Translations under genes and position numbers: made by a program
Shown here: one piece after another, positions 25,064 to 34,645 of the stretch
How the letters are laid out: each line of letters opens with the position of its first letter
Numbering within the stretch: the stretch's first letter is position 1
From: JACCXM01 sp046328335
GTDB lineage: Bacteria; Chloroflexota; Chloroflexia; Thermomicrobiales; UBA6265
Length of the DNA: 64,000 nt
Direction: 5' to 3'
Assembly (NCBI GenBank): GCA_046328335.1
Contig: JAXLWU010000004.1
Span: forward strand, 62,001-126,000
The notes under the pieces: generated by a model
Seen by the model: only the letters and a program-made list of their open reading frames with translations
Told to the model about the DNA's origin: nothing
The model's database searches: none

Positions 25064-25990
25064 TCATTCTGCCAGCCGCAGCAGCCGGGCCGCTTCCTGT
25101 TCGAGCCTGTCCCGGAACTGGACGTTGTCCCGCCAGGACCGCGGCAATGCCGCCGCACCGTAGGCTGCTCCCGCCATGGCGCCGGTTACCGCTCCGGTGG
25201 AATCGGCATCTTCCCCGAAGGCGACGGCGGTTTCGATGGCGGAGCGCGCGTTATCCGTATTCAGCAGCGACCAGAATGACGCGCCAAGGGTCTCCAGCAC
25301 GAAACCTGCGGCGCGCACCTCCTCGCGCGGGGTCCCCGCCGCGTTCAGCACGGCCTCGCGCACCGCGTCGTTCTCGATTCCAGCAACCGCCACGGCCGGA
25401 GCATCAGCGATCATCCCGCCATTCAGCAGATGGGCGATGGCCTGGTTCACCGCCACCGTCGCCCACGATGCGCGCGGCTCGGCGTGGGTAACGCGGGCGC
25501 TATCCAGTGATGCCTGCACCAGCGCGGCGGGATCGCGCCGGAAACGCAGCGCGACCGGGGCGCACCGCATCACCGCGCCATTTGCCGCCGATCCCTCATG
25601 ACCCCGCTCCTTGACTGCTGCCAGCCCGGCCTCCAACGGTGGGGTCCCATTGGCCAATGCCGTCAGCGAAACCCGCGTGGTGTTTCCGATGTCTTTCGGA
25701 TCGCTCCGCATCCAGGCGATCAATCCCGCGGCAAACCGCTCCAGGTCGAGACCGTCGGCGGTCAGGGCATCAGCCAGAATCAGCGTTTGCTGCGTGTCAT
25801 CGGTCACTTCACCCGGGTCGAGATCGAGCCATCCGCCGCCGATAAACTCACGCACGCCACCGGGAAACCGCGCGACGATGTCGTGCCGCGTCAGAAACTC
25901 GACCGGTCCGCCCAAGGCATCGCCATAGGCCAGCCCGAGCAGGACGCCCGCATAGCGATCGCCTAACGAACCAGCCGCAACCTCGCTCAT
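25064..25990 (-). CDS. ADP-ribosylglycohydrolase (DraG-like)
   Basis: The 308-residue enzyme has the family's magnesium-binding sites: GLAYGDALGGPVEF near the N-terminus, TDDTQQTLILADAL, and GEDADSTGAVTGAMAGAAYG near the C-terminus. It would remove ADP-ribose from proteins or small molecules. GGAAGGAAG stands before ATG 25990; a start 30 bases upstream lacks an SD. It converges on the recombinase gene with only 4 bases between the stops. No ADP-ribosyltransferase partner is in the window. Confidence 0.88.
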   Translation of the reverse strand: MSEVAAGSLGDRYAGVLLGLAYGDALGGPVEFLTRHDIVARFPGGVREFIGGGWLDLDPGEVTDDTQQTLILADALTADGLDLERFAAGLIAWMRSDPKDIGNTTRVSLTALANGTPPLEAGLAAVKERGHEGSAANGAVMRCAPVALRFRRDPAALVQASLDSARVTHAEPRASWATVAVNQAIAHLLNGGMIADAPAVAVAGIENDAVREAVLNAAGTPREEVRAAGFVLETLGASFWSLLNTDNARSAIETAVAFGEDADSTGAVTGAMAGAAYGAAALPRSWRDNVQFRDRLEQEAARLLRLAE

Positions 25991-26382
25991 CCCGCTTCCT
26001 TCCCCCGCTACGTTCCGCAATCCGATTCCATGACCAACGGATCATTGCCCCGCGCGCCCGCCGGGTGTTAAGGTTCGGGCAACAATCGGCGTTGGTAGCC
26101 AACGCGGAATTCTGGCATGAGGCCGGATCCCGCCCTGACTGCGAGGAGGGTAAACCGCATGCGCGTGATCCGCCGCACCCGCCCGTCCCAGGTTGGTTGT
26201 GGAGCGTCAGTCGCCCGGCGGCGCCTCCTGCACACGAGTTCTCTTCCCGCCACACCCGAGTTAGGTGAACCATCCATATCTCCCCTGGCGGGCCTCGTCT
26301 CGATCGATGCCCGCGATCTTGCCCGCATTGGCGATCGTCGCGCCGATCTGGCAGACGCGCTCCCCGCTCCGATGCCCGTTCA
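25991..26382. other. Intergenic, no gene recognised
   Basis: About 390 bases upstream of the ADP-ribosylglycohydrolase and downstream of glpD. The open frames here have no recognisable protein features, and I saw no repeat-family copy. Confidence 0.4.
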
Positions 26383-28029
26383 TCACTCCGCGAGCGCCCG
26401 CGGTCGGTAACGCGCGATCCAGCGCCGATACGCTTGAACCTCGGCTTCCGCCCGCTCCGCGTCCCAACCCAGGACTTCTCGCGCCACGCTCGCCGCGGCC
26501 CGATCCGCGCCGACGCCAGCCGAAGGCCCCCACCCGATCATGGTCCGCCGCGCGAGTACGTCCGCGAGCGTGCGCGCCGCTTCCTGTTGCATCGCCCAGG
26601 GAATCTCCGCCGCAATCGCCCCTGAGTATGGGTCGATGATCTGGCGCAACGCGGCGCTTTCTGCCGAAGCCAGGATGTCGACTGCCCGCGATCCATACAC
26701 CCGCAACAGGTGATCGCTCGCCTGGCGTGGTAGCGGACTCTCCTGGAGGAACCGCTCACGGAACGCCTCCCAGCCCGTGGCACTCCGCCCCCCAGGCAGC
26801 GGCAACGCGGCGGTGCGGGACATCACCTCCGGTCTCCCGGCACGCTGGCGCACGTAGTCGACCGCCTGCTCGGCCAGTTCGCGGTAGGTGGTCAGTTTCC
26901 CGCCAACCACGGAATAGAGTCCCTTCGGTCCACCGTTCTGACCGTGATCGACGATATCGTGCCGACGCGAGATGCTTCCCTCGCTTCCGTTCTCCCCAAA
27001 CGGAAGCGGCCGCACGCCAGCGTAGGTGTAGAGGACATCGCCCGGCGTCAGGCGCGCGCTCGGAATCACCCGGTTGGTCTCCGCGAGTAGGAACTCGATC
27101 TCCCAATCCGCGGCGACAACCTCGTCGAGATCGCCGTCATAGTGCGTATCGGTGGTGCCGATGAGATAGAGACCGTTCCAGGGAACGATGAAGTAGGGAC
27201 GGCCGTCCTGGCGCGCCTCGATATACAGGGCATCGTTCGGCGCCCCCGGAAACGGCGCGACAATGATGTGACTCCCCTTGGTGCCACCGATCAGTCGCGT
27301 TGCCGGAACTTGCGGTGTTCCCGCCAACACCCGATCGACCCACGGCCCGGCGACATTGATGACCGCGGGCGCCAGAGCGGTAAAGGCGTTGCCGGTCTGG
27401 ACATCGTGCCCGGTCACCCCACCCACCTGTCCTTCCTGGCTCAGGAGGCGATCGACCTGGTGATAGGTACGCACGGTGCCGCCATGCGCGCGGGCATCGA
27501 GCGCGTTTTCCACCGCCAGGCGTTCGGCGAACTCGACCTGAGCGTCGAAATAGAGTGCCGCGCCGAGCAGGCCCGCTGACGCGAGACCGGGCTCACGCTG
27601 CGCGGCGGCGCGGCCGCCAAGGAGCCGATGCCGGGGCAGACTCTTGTCGAACGACAGCGTGTCGTAGGCCAGCATCCCGGCGCCGATCAGCAATCGGCCG
27701 CGGCGGTCGCCCCGGTAGATCGGGATCATCAGGGGCAACGGGCGCACCAGATGCGGCGCGATCCGCAGCAGTCGCTCCCGCTCGCGCAGGGACTCCCGGA
27801 CGAGTCCCACTTCGCCGTGTTCGAGATAGCGCAGGCCGCCATGAATCAGCCGCGTCGCCCAGGCGGTGGTGCCGTTGGCAATATCGCCCTTGTCGAGGAG
27901 CAGAACGCGCTCGCCCCGCAGGGCGGCTTCCCGCGCGATCCCGGCGCCGTTGATCCCGGCGCCGATCACGATCAGGTCGAACCGCTCCTCGCCGGCATTG
28001 GGACCAGCGTTTCCGGGGCCGGGCGCCAC
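26383..28029 (-). CDS. glpD: Glycerol-3-phosphate dehydrogenase (FAD-dependent)
   Basis: It oxidises sn-glycerol 3-phosphate to dihydroxyacetone phosphate and passes electrons to quinone at the membrane. The FAD site is LIVIGAGINGAGIAREAALRG, then TAWATRLIHGGLRYLEHGEVG, both GlpD hallmarks. GTKGSHIIV, IGTTDTHYDGD and SVVGGKLTTYRELAE follow, and the C-terminal domain after residue 400 is present. At 548 aa the length is normal. The start is GTG 28029 (GCCGGCGTC-rich context, no clear SD). No glpK or glpF lies beside it. Confidence 0.93.
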   Translation of the reverse strand: MAPGPGNAGPNAGEERFDLIVIGAGINGAGIAREAALRGERVLLLDKGDIANGTTAWATRLIHGGLRYLEHGEVGLVRESLRERERLLRIAPHLVRPLPLMIPIYRGDRRGRLLIGAGMLAYDTLSFDKSLPRHRLLGGRAAAQREPGLASAGLLGAALYFDAQVEFAERLAVENALDARAHGGTVRTYHQVDRLLSQEGQVGGVTGHDVQTGNAFTALAPAVINVAGPWVDRVLAGTPQVPATRLIGGTKGSHIIVAPFPGAPNDALYIEARQDGRPYFIVPWNGLYLIGTTDTHYDGDLDEVVAADWEIEFLLAETNRVIPSARLTPGDVLYTYAGVRPLPFGENGSEGSISRRHDIVDHGQNGGPKGLYSVVGGKLTTYRELAEQAVDYVRQRAGRPEVMSRTAALPLPGGRSATGWEAFRERFLQESPLPRQASDHLLRVYGSRAVDILASAESAALRQIIDPYSGAIAAEIPWAMQQEAARTLADVLARRTMIGWGPSAGVGADRAAASVAREVLGWDAERAEAEVQAYRRWIARYRPRALAE

Positions 28030-28085
28030 CTATGGCATCCAGCCGGTGTGGCGCCCCGACGCTGCAGGGTCCTCGTCAACGGGCG

Positions 28086-28125
28086 CAATCGGTGGCGTCC
28101 CGACGAAGGAGGGACCGCGGCGCTT
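28086..28125 (+). repeat. Dispersed repeat family B, copy 5
   Basis: GCGTCCCGACGAAGGAGGGA followed by CCGCGGCGC, between glpD and the molybdopterin-binding gene. Confidence 0.65.
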
Positions 28126-28164
28126 ACCTGGCCGCGGAAACGGCCAACGGGAAGAAACCACCCG

Positions 28165-29199
28165 CTACTCCTCACCCGTCTCCTCGACACGGTCGATGTC
28201 ATACGGCGGGAAGCGGAAACCCATCCCGCGATCGAGTAGCCCGCCGAGACCGAGCGCGGCCAGCGTCCGCGGTTCGACCCGCTCCCCCGTCATGATCCAG
28301 GGCAGCACCACATCGGCGATGGTCGACTTGGAGAACATGGAACACGAGGCGAGATTGAAGATCGGCAGGTCGCCGCGATAGGCCAGCCAGAACATGCTCC
28401 CCGGATGGGCCGGCGCGCCAAAGCGCACGATCGCCGCGTCCGCCAGTGGCAGTGCCAGTAGCGTCGCATCGAGCGGATCGATCGTATTGCCGCCAGCGGC
28501 AAGAATCAGATCCGCACCGGCGTCATCCAGCCGCGCGATCTCGGCGGCGATTGCCTCCGGTTCGCGCGGCAGATCGCTCAATGCCAGCAATTCACTGCCG
28601 TACCAGCGCAATTTCTGCTCGACCGAAGAGCGGAACTTGTCGCGCACGCGCCAATCTGGCCCCTCGGTGCTGATCACGCCGACCCGCAGGGGTTGAAACG
28701 GCGCGATCCGCGCGACCGGCGAGGCCGCGCCGATCGCTTCCGCTTCGCGGAGCGTCACCCCCGACACCGCCACGGGGGTCACCTTGATACCGGCCACAAT
28801 CTTTCCCGGCACGATTGGCAGGCGATCGGCGAGGGTGAAGATGGCCACCCCTGGCAGGAGATTGAGCCGTAGCAGCGCGTCGGCATCGATGCGCAGCAAG
28901 CCCTTCTCGGTGGCGACGAGGTTGTACCGGCTGAATGACGGTCCCCGAATCTCCAACCCGGGGCCAGCCACCGCCACCGCCAGGCGGCGCCCGGCGTCAT
29001 CCTCGTGCACGTCCTCGGCATCCAGCACTACCGCATGCACCGGCGCCCTGAGTTGACGGAGCAGGTCGCGGTCGCTGTCGCGCAGCCGCCGCCCTTTGCG
29101 GACGCGTTCTTCGCCGATCTTGACGTCCTGCGTGATGACGACTCTCCCCGAGGCCAATTCGGGAGGAATCGCTCCCGGCTCAATGGTGATCGAGCGCAT
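28165..29199 (-). CDS. Molybdopterin-binding (MoCF/MogA-fold) protein
   Basis: The 344-residue protein has an N-terminal MoeA-like region (RKGRRLRDSDRDLLRQL) and a C-terminal domain of the MoaB/Mog fold with RVGVISTEG, the DAGADLILAAGGNTIDPLD nucleotide loop, and FNLASCSMF. Such stand-alone proteins are annotated as molybdopterin-binding. They differ from MoeA in lacking the typical domain order and may handle molybdenum cofactor or a related nucleotide. The window also encodes a molybdenum hydroxylase 18 kb away. It is on the glpD strand, 135 bases upstream of it, with a repeat copy between. Confidence 0.75.
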   Translation of the reverse strand: MRSITIEPGAIPPELASGRVVITQDVKIGEERVRKGRRLRDSDRDLLRQLRAPVHAVVLDAEDVHEDDAGRRLAVAVAGPGLEIRGPSFSRYNLVATEKGLLRIDADALLRLNLLPGVAIFTLADRLPIVPGKIVAGIKVTPVAVSGVTLREAEAIGAASPVARIAPFQPLRVGVISTEGPDWRVRDKFRSSVEQKLRWYGSELLALSDLPREPEAIAAEIARLDDAGADLILAAGGNTIDPLDATLLALPLADAAIVRFGAPAHPGSMFWLAYRGDLPIFNLASCSMFSKSTIADVVLPWIMTGERVEPRTLAALGLGGLLDRGMGFRFPPYDIDRVEETGEE

Positions 29200-29229
29200 G
29201 ACCGATCGCCCTCCGCCTACTGCCTGACC

Positions 29230-29856
29230 TCATTCGAGCAATCGTTGCACTTCCGCGGCGAGCGCTTCACCCAATCGGCGCTGTTCGCCCGCCTCGAAAT
29301 GGATGCCATCCAGGTCGCTGGACGTGATGACGGCACCGGCGTCAAAAAACGGCAACGCGGACCAGTTCGCCGCCAGTCGATAGTAGTGCGAGAACTGCCG
29401 TGATTTTTCCAACGCCCCGGCAAACATCTGGTCGAACTCGGTCAGCGTGGTCACCGCAGGTGGCGCTACCAGCAGCACTACCGGCGGTGGGAACCCGGGC
29501 CGAAGCCCAAACCGGCGCGCGGCATCGGCGACGGCCGCGGCGCTCTGCGCGATATCGGATGCGTTCAGGTTGAACCGTGCCTTGAGATCGTTTGTGCCGA
29601 GCATGACGATGATCATGTCCAGCGGCTGATGCGATTCGATACACGGCCGGAGGTAGGTCATCCCGTTCCGGTGCGGTTCCATCGGATCGTCCCAGCGCGT
29701 GGTCCGCCCGTTCAGCCCCTCTTCGATGACCCGATATTCCGGTCCCAGCGCCGCGGCCATCACCCCGGTCCAGCGCGTGTCAGGCACGAACCGTCCCCGC
29801 GTCGCGGGATCGTACCCCCACGTATTCGAATCACCGTAACAGAGAACCGTTTTCAC
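29230..29856 (-). CDS. SGNH/GDSL-family hydrolase (arylesterase type)
   Basis: All four SGNH blocks are visible: VLCYGDSNTWGYDP (Ser nucleophile), the block with Gly in VIEEGLNGRTT, MLGTNDLKARF (Asn) and SDLDGIHFEAGE (Asp and His). It resembles small cytoplasmic arylesterases that begin MKTVLCYGDS. The start is therefore placed at GTG 29856, with GGGAGG 10 bases upstream; ATG 29874 is an alternative. The natural substrate is an ester of unknown kind. It sits 30 bases upstream of the molybdopterin-binding gene and may be co-transcribed. Confidence 0.85.
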   Translation of the reverse strand: MKTVLCYGDSNTWGYDPATRGRFVPDTRWTGVMAAALGPEYRVIEEGLNGRTTRWDDPMEPHRNGMTYLRPCIESHQPLDMIIVMLGTNDLKARFNLNASDIAQSAAAVADAARRFGLRPGFPPPVVLLVAPPAVTTLTEFDQMFAGALEKSRQFSHYYRLAANWSALPFFDAGAVITSSDLDGIHFEAGEQRRLGEALAAEVQRLLE

Positions 29857-30002
29857 TGGCCGCGCCCCTCCCATCGTGCCAACGACCGTTTCACATCGGA
29901 ATGTGGCCGCCGGCGCTGCCGGCGGCCACCAATACCCCTCCTCCGGTGAGCGCACACCTTTGTAGGATATGTCGCGATTGATCTCCCCCGGACGGTCCGG
30001 GC

Positions 30003-31388
30003 TCAGACGCCTTCCGGACGCGTCGCCAGCGGAATCTCCACTCGCCATGAAACAAGCCCGCGCTGCACCGTCAACTGCACGGTATCGCCCGGCTTGTACT
30101 GGAACAACGCGCCCACCATCGTCTGCTGGTCGCCAACCCGCTCCCGGTTGATCGCCGTCACCACGTCTCCAACCTGCATCCCGGCTGCTTCCGCCGGACT
30201 GCCGGCAACGACGCCCTGCACGTAGAACCCGTCACTGATCGGCAACGCCCAGCGCAATGCGGTTGGCTCGTCGAGTTGGGCCAACCGCAGCCCGAGGTAT
30301 GGATAATCGACCGCTCCTTCACTGATCAACTGCTGCGCGACATCGCGCACCGTCTCCGACGGCACCGCGAAGAAGAGTCCCTGGGCGTCGATGATGCCCA
30401 GGGTGTTGATGCCGACCACCTCGCCGGTCAGGGTCACCAGCGGGCCGCCGGAGTTCCCGGGGTTGATCGCGGCGTCGTGCTGAATGAGGTTGAGCAATTC
30501 GGGACCGCCATTGTCATCCGGCACGGTGCGCCCGAGCGCGGAAACGATGCCTTCGGTGACGGTATTGCTGAAGGTGCCGAGGGGCGAACCGAGCGCGAGC
30601 ACCGGTTGTCCGGGCAGGAGATTGCCCGAATCCCCGAGCGGCGCCACCGCTGGCACCGGCCCATCCACCTTCAGGACCGCGACATCAGCGTTGCGATCGG
30701 CGCCGACCAGGGTCGCCGGCAACTCGTTCCCGTCCGAGGTGGTGACCACGAACGCCACCCCATTCTCGACGACGTGCTGATTGGTGACCACGTGACCATC
30801 GGCATCGAGGAAGAAGCCGCTCCCCGATCCCACCGGTACCGGCTCCGTGCCGTCTTCTTCGATCTGCTTGTTGATCACGGTCACCACGGCGGGACCGACG
30901 TGTTCGACCACCTGAATCGGACTCAGCTCTGGCGAGGTCGACGGGACCGGCGGCTGCGGCTCCGGCTTGAGGGGCACCGGCATCAGTTCCGCCGGCGGCA
31001 CCATGGCCGCTTCCCCTTCGCAGACGGCGTAGGCGATCAACGGCCCGGCATCCCCGGTCAGTGTGTTCGGCACCGCCGTCCAACCAACCTGCGCCACGTT
31101 GCCGTGGGCGTCCAGGCGCTGGGTCGGCCGCGATCCGGCCACAAAGACGACTGGCGCCGGTTCCGTCGTGATCGTATCGGTCGGCGTTTCCGTTGCCGGC
31201 GGCGCTTCCGGTGCGGCATTTTGCAGTTCATAGCCGCCGCTCACCAGCCGCTGGCCCGGCTCGCACCAGGCGGTCATTGGTCCTTGCACAAACGTCTGGC
31301 CGCCGTCTGGCTGTGATTGGGCCACCACCGGGGTTGCTACCAGCACCGGCACGGCAAGCGCGACGGCAATTCGAATTCCAGGACGCAT
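30003..31388 (-). CDS. Exported S1C (HtrA/DegP-like) serine protease with one PDZ domain
   Basis: A signal peptide (MRPGIRIAVALAVPVLVATPVVAQS) is followed by a unique N-terminal region of about 140 residues with two Cys (WCEPGQ and YAVCEGE). The trypsin-like domain follows with catalytic His in VVTNQHVVENG, Asp in NADVAVLKVDG and Ser in NPGNSGGPLV. The last 100 residues are a PDZ domain (VAGSPAEAAGMQVGDVVTAIN). It would degrade or refold damaged proteins outside the membrane. The ATG at 31388 has GGAGG 8 bases upstream. It is transcribed divergently from the toxin-antitoxin pair. Confidence 0.92.
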   Translation of the reverse strand: MRPGIRIAVALAVPVLVATPVVAQSQPDGGQTFVQGPMTAWCEPGQRLVSGGYELQNAAPEAPPATETPTDTITTEPAPVVFVAGSRPTQRLDAHGNVAQVGWTAVPNTLTGDAGPLIAYAVCEGEAAMVPPAELMPVPLKPEPQPPVPSTSPELSPIQVVEHVGPAVVTVINKQIEEDGTEPVPVGSGSGFFLDADGHVVTNQHVVENGVAFVVTTSDGNELPATLVGADRNADVAVLKVDGPVPAVAPLGDSGNLLPGQPVLALGSPLGTFSNTVTEGIVSALGRTVPDDNGGPELLNLIQHDAAINPGNSGGPLVTLTGEVVGINTLGIIDAQGLFFAVPSETVRDVAQQLISEGAVDYPYLGLRLAQLDEPTALRWALPISDGFYVQGVVAGSPAEAAGMQVGDVVTAINRERVGDQQTMVGALFQYKPGDTVQLTVQRGLVSWRVEIPLATRPEGV

Positions 31389-31487
31389 CGAAATTCCTCC
31401 GCAAGACAGTGGCTTCGCGGGCCGCCTATAAGGATGCACTGAATCGCCTCCATCGTGCCGGTTGACCGGGCGAAGACCCTGGATGCT

Positions 31488-31516
31488 TTGCTGCCGTTTG
31501 TATTGATTTGTATACT
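31488..31516 (+). promoter_or_regulatory. Promoter of the HTH/PIN toxin-antitoxin pair
   Basis: TTGCTG at 31488-31493 and TATACT at 31511-31516 have exactly 17 bases between them, in a locally AT-rich stretch. It is 35 bases upstream of the antitoxin start. Confidence 0.6.
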
Positions 31517-31550
31517 CGTGATAACGCATGAGTCCAATTGGAGGTTTCCG

Positions 31551-31871
31551 ATGGAGTATTTGACCGTCAAGGAAACAGCATCGTTGCTGCGGGTGAGTCC
31601 AATTACCGTGCGTCGCTACATTGCTGCGGGAAAACTGCCAGCGGAACGGATCGGTCGCGGCATCCGCATCCGGCGCGCCGCAATTGATGAGTTGGCGGAG
31701 CCCATTGATCGCGGTGCTGTCTCAGTCGACAACACCAGCATCGGTGAACTTCCTACGGTGTATGAGGCGCTGTACACCATCATTGGTCTTGGCCATTCTG
31801 AGGAACCGACAAACATCGCTGAATTCAAGGACGAATATATCGCCGACGCGATCTTGCCAGCAACAAGATGA
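31551..31871 (+). CDS. Excisionase-type HTH protein, probable antitoxin
   Basis: The first 48 residues form an AlpA/Xis-like helix-turn-helix: YLTVKETASLLRVSPITVRRYIAAGKLPAERIGRGIRIRR. An acidic C-terminal region ends in FKDEYIADAILPATR, the kind of segment that wraps a toxin. GGAGG precedes the ATG. The stop overlaps the PIN gene by 4 bases, typical of toxin-antitoxin operons. This HTH class is less usual for vapC partners than AbrB or ribbon-helix-helix proteins. It probably represses its own promoter just upstream. Confidence 0.75.
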   Translation: MEYLTVKETASLLRVSPITVRRYIAAGKLPAERIGRGIRIRRAAIDELAEPIDRGAVSVDNTSIGELPTVYEALYTIIGLGHSEEPTNIAEFKDEYIADAILPATR

Positions 31872-32293
31872 CCTTTGGTTCCCGCTCCACTTCTGCTCGA
31901 GTATTGGTTGATACATCTGCCTTCTTCGCCTTGATCAGCTCGTCCGATGCCAATCACCGTCAAGCAGTGGAAGCCTCCAAGCAGATGCGGCGGCAACCGA
32001 TCACCACCAACTTCATTGTGGCCGAGACCCATGCGTTATGCCTGCGGCGACTGGGGCGAGATTCCGCGCTTCGGTTTCTCAACAACGTGAACGACCGCTT
32101 GGCGACTCCTGTACGGGTCAGCGAGGAAGACGAGCACCGTGCTCTCGAGATTATTGTTTCGCACACCGACAAAGACTATTCCCTGACCGATGCCACGAGC
32201 TTCGCGATCATGGAGCGGTTGCGCATCGATGCCGCCTTCACCTTCGACCGCCATTTTGCCCAGTTTGGGTTCGTCGTACTCGGCATGGAGTGA
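31868..32293 (+). CDS. PIN-domain ribonuclease toxin (VapC-like)
   Basis: The 141-residue PIN domain has all four acidic positions: D15 in VLVDTSAFFALI, E53 in FIVAETHALCLRR, D108 in YSLTDATSFAIM and D127 in AFTFDRHFAQFGF. VapC toxins cut tRNA or rRNA when freed from antitoxin. It overlaps the HTH gene by 4 bases. A strong palindrome ends the operon. Confidence 0.85.
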   Translation: MTFGSRSTSARVLVDTSAFFALISSSDANHRQAVEASKQMRRQPITTNFIVAETHALCLRRLGRDSALRFLNNVNDRLATPVRVSEEDEHRALEIIVSHTDKDYSLTDATSFAIMERLRIDAAFTFDRHFAQFGFVVLGME

Positions 32294-32308
32294 GATAGGC
32301 CAGAACAG

Positions 32309-32342
32309 CGAGGGGCCCGGCACGAACGTGCCGGGCCCCTCG
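32309..32342. terminator. Bidirectional hairpin between the PIN toxin and clpX
   Basis: CGAGGGGCCCGGCACG and its exact reverse complement form a 16-bp stem with AA between them. It lies 16 bases after the toxin stop and 23 bases after the clpX stop on the other strand, so it can serve both. T-runs are weak. Confidence 0.7.
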
Positions 32343-32364
32343 GGTTCCAGACCCGGCAGAGTGG

Positions 32365-33636
<1,272 letters not shown>

Positions 33637-33738
33637 GTCGCCGCTCTCACTCGTGGTCTTCGCTGCATTACTGCGCGAGGACGGCGCCTCCAGATCATGC
33701 GCCAACGGCACGCCGTCGGCAAGAGGGGAAGCCCTCGC

Positions 33739-34395
33739 TTAGCGCTTCTTGTGTCCGTTTTCCGAAGTCTCGGCGTGCGCTACTCCCGCCAGAGTCTTCG
33801 TCGGCTCCAGAACTTCATCGACGATGCCGTACTCCTTTGCTTCCTGCGCGGTCAGGTAGTAGTCGCGTTCGGTATCACGCTTGACCTTGTCGAATTGCTG
33901 ACCGGTATGATGCGCCATGATCTCGGTCAACTTGGTCGTCAGGGAGAGGGTCTCGCGAGCAACCACCTCGATATCCGGCACCGCGCCGCGGAACCCCGCT
34001 GAACCCTGGTGAATCATCACCCGCGCATTCGGCAGCGCGAAACGCTTGCCGGGCGTTCCTGCCGCCAGCAGCACTGCCGCCATGCTGGCGCCCATGCCCA
34101 TGCAGAAAGTGGCCACGTCCGGCTTGATCATCTGCATCGTGTCGTAGATGGCCAGCCCGGAGTAGACAACCCCGCCCGGGGAGTTGATGTAGAGCTTGAT
34201 GTCCTGATCCGGGTCCTCGTGTTGGAGGAAGAGCATCTGGGCGATGATCAGGTTGGCGATCTGGTCGTCAACGGGGGTGCCGAGAAAGATGATGCGGTCT
34301 TTCAGCAACCGCGAGTAGATATCGAAGGCGCGCTCACCCCGGTTGGTGCTCTCGACGACCATCGGAATGAGATTCTCGACTGAGGGAAGGTGCAT
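33739..34395 (-). CDS. clpP: ATP-dependent Clp protease proteolytic subunit
   Basis: The catalytic triad is visible: S104 in FCMGMGASMAAVLL, H129 in RVMIHQGSAG and D178 in DTERDYYLTAQEA. It forms the double-heptamer barrel fed by ClpX. The ATG at 34395 has AAAGGA 8 bases upstream; the longer frame starts inside a gap and is rejected. The length is 218 aa with a slightly extended C-terminus (VAHAETSENGHKKR). It lies 102 bases upstream of the clpX start. Confidence 0.97.
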   Translation of the reverse strand: MHLPSVENLIPMVVESTNRGERAFDIYSRLLKDRIIFLGTPVDDQIANLIIAQMLFLQHEDPDQDIKLYINSPGGVVYSGLAIYDTMQMIKPDVATFCMGMGASMAAVLLAAGTPGKRFALPNARVMIHQGSAGFRGAVPDIEVVARETLSLTTKLTEIMAHHTGQQFDKVKRDTERDYYLTAQEAKEYGIVDEVLEPTKTLAGVAHAETSENGHKKR

Positions 34396-34645
34396 GAGGT
34401 CGGGTCCTTTTGCTCTAGATCTGTTCGCCGCATCACCCGACCGAACCGACGCGGCGGCGTGGGGCGGGGTGGGCTCGTCGCTGTGAGGGGATTCTACCGC
34501 CAACGCTTGGACGGACGGTAGTTCTTGCCCTGAGAAGTTCGTCCTGATTGAACGGTGAGCGGTCGGCGCGGTTGCGCCGACCGCTTCCTTGTACTTTATG
34601 TCACAAAACCAGCCTGGCTGTCCACCCCCGCGGGTGATTGGTTGC

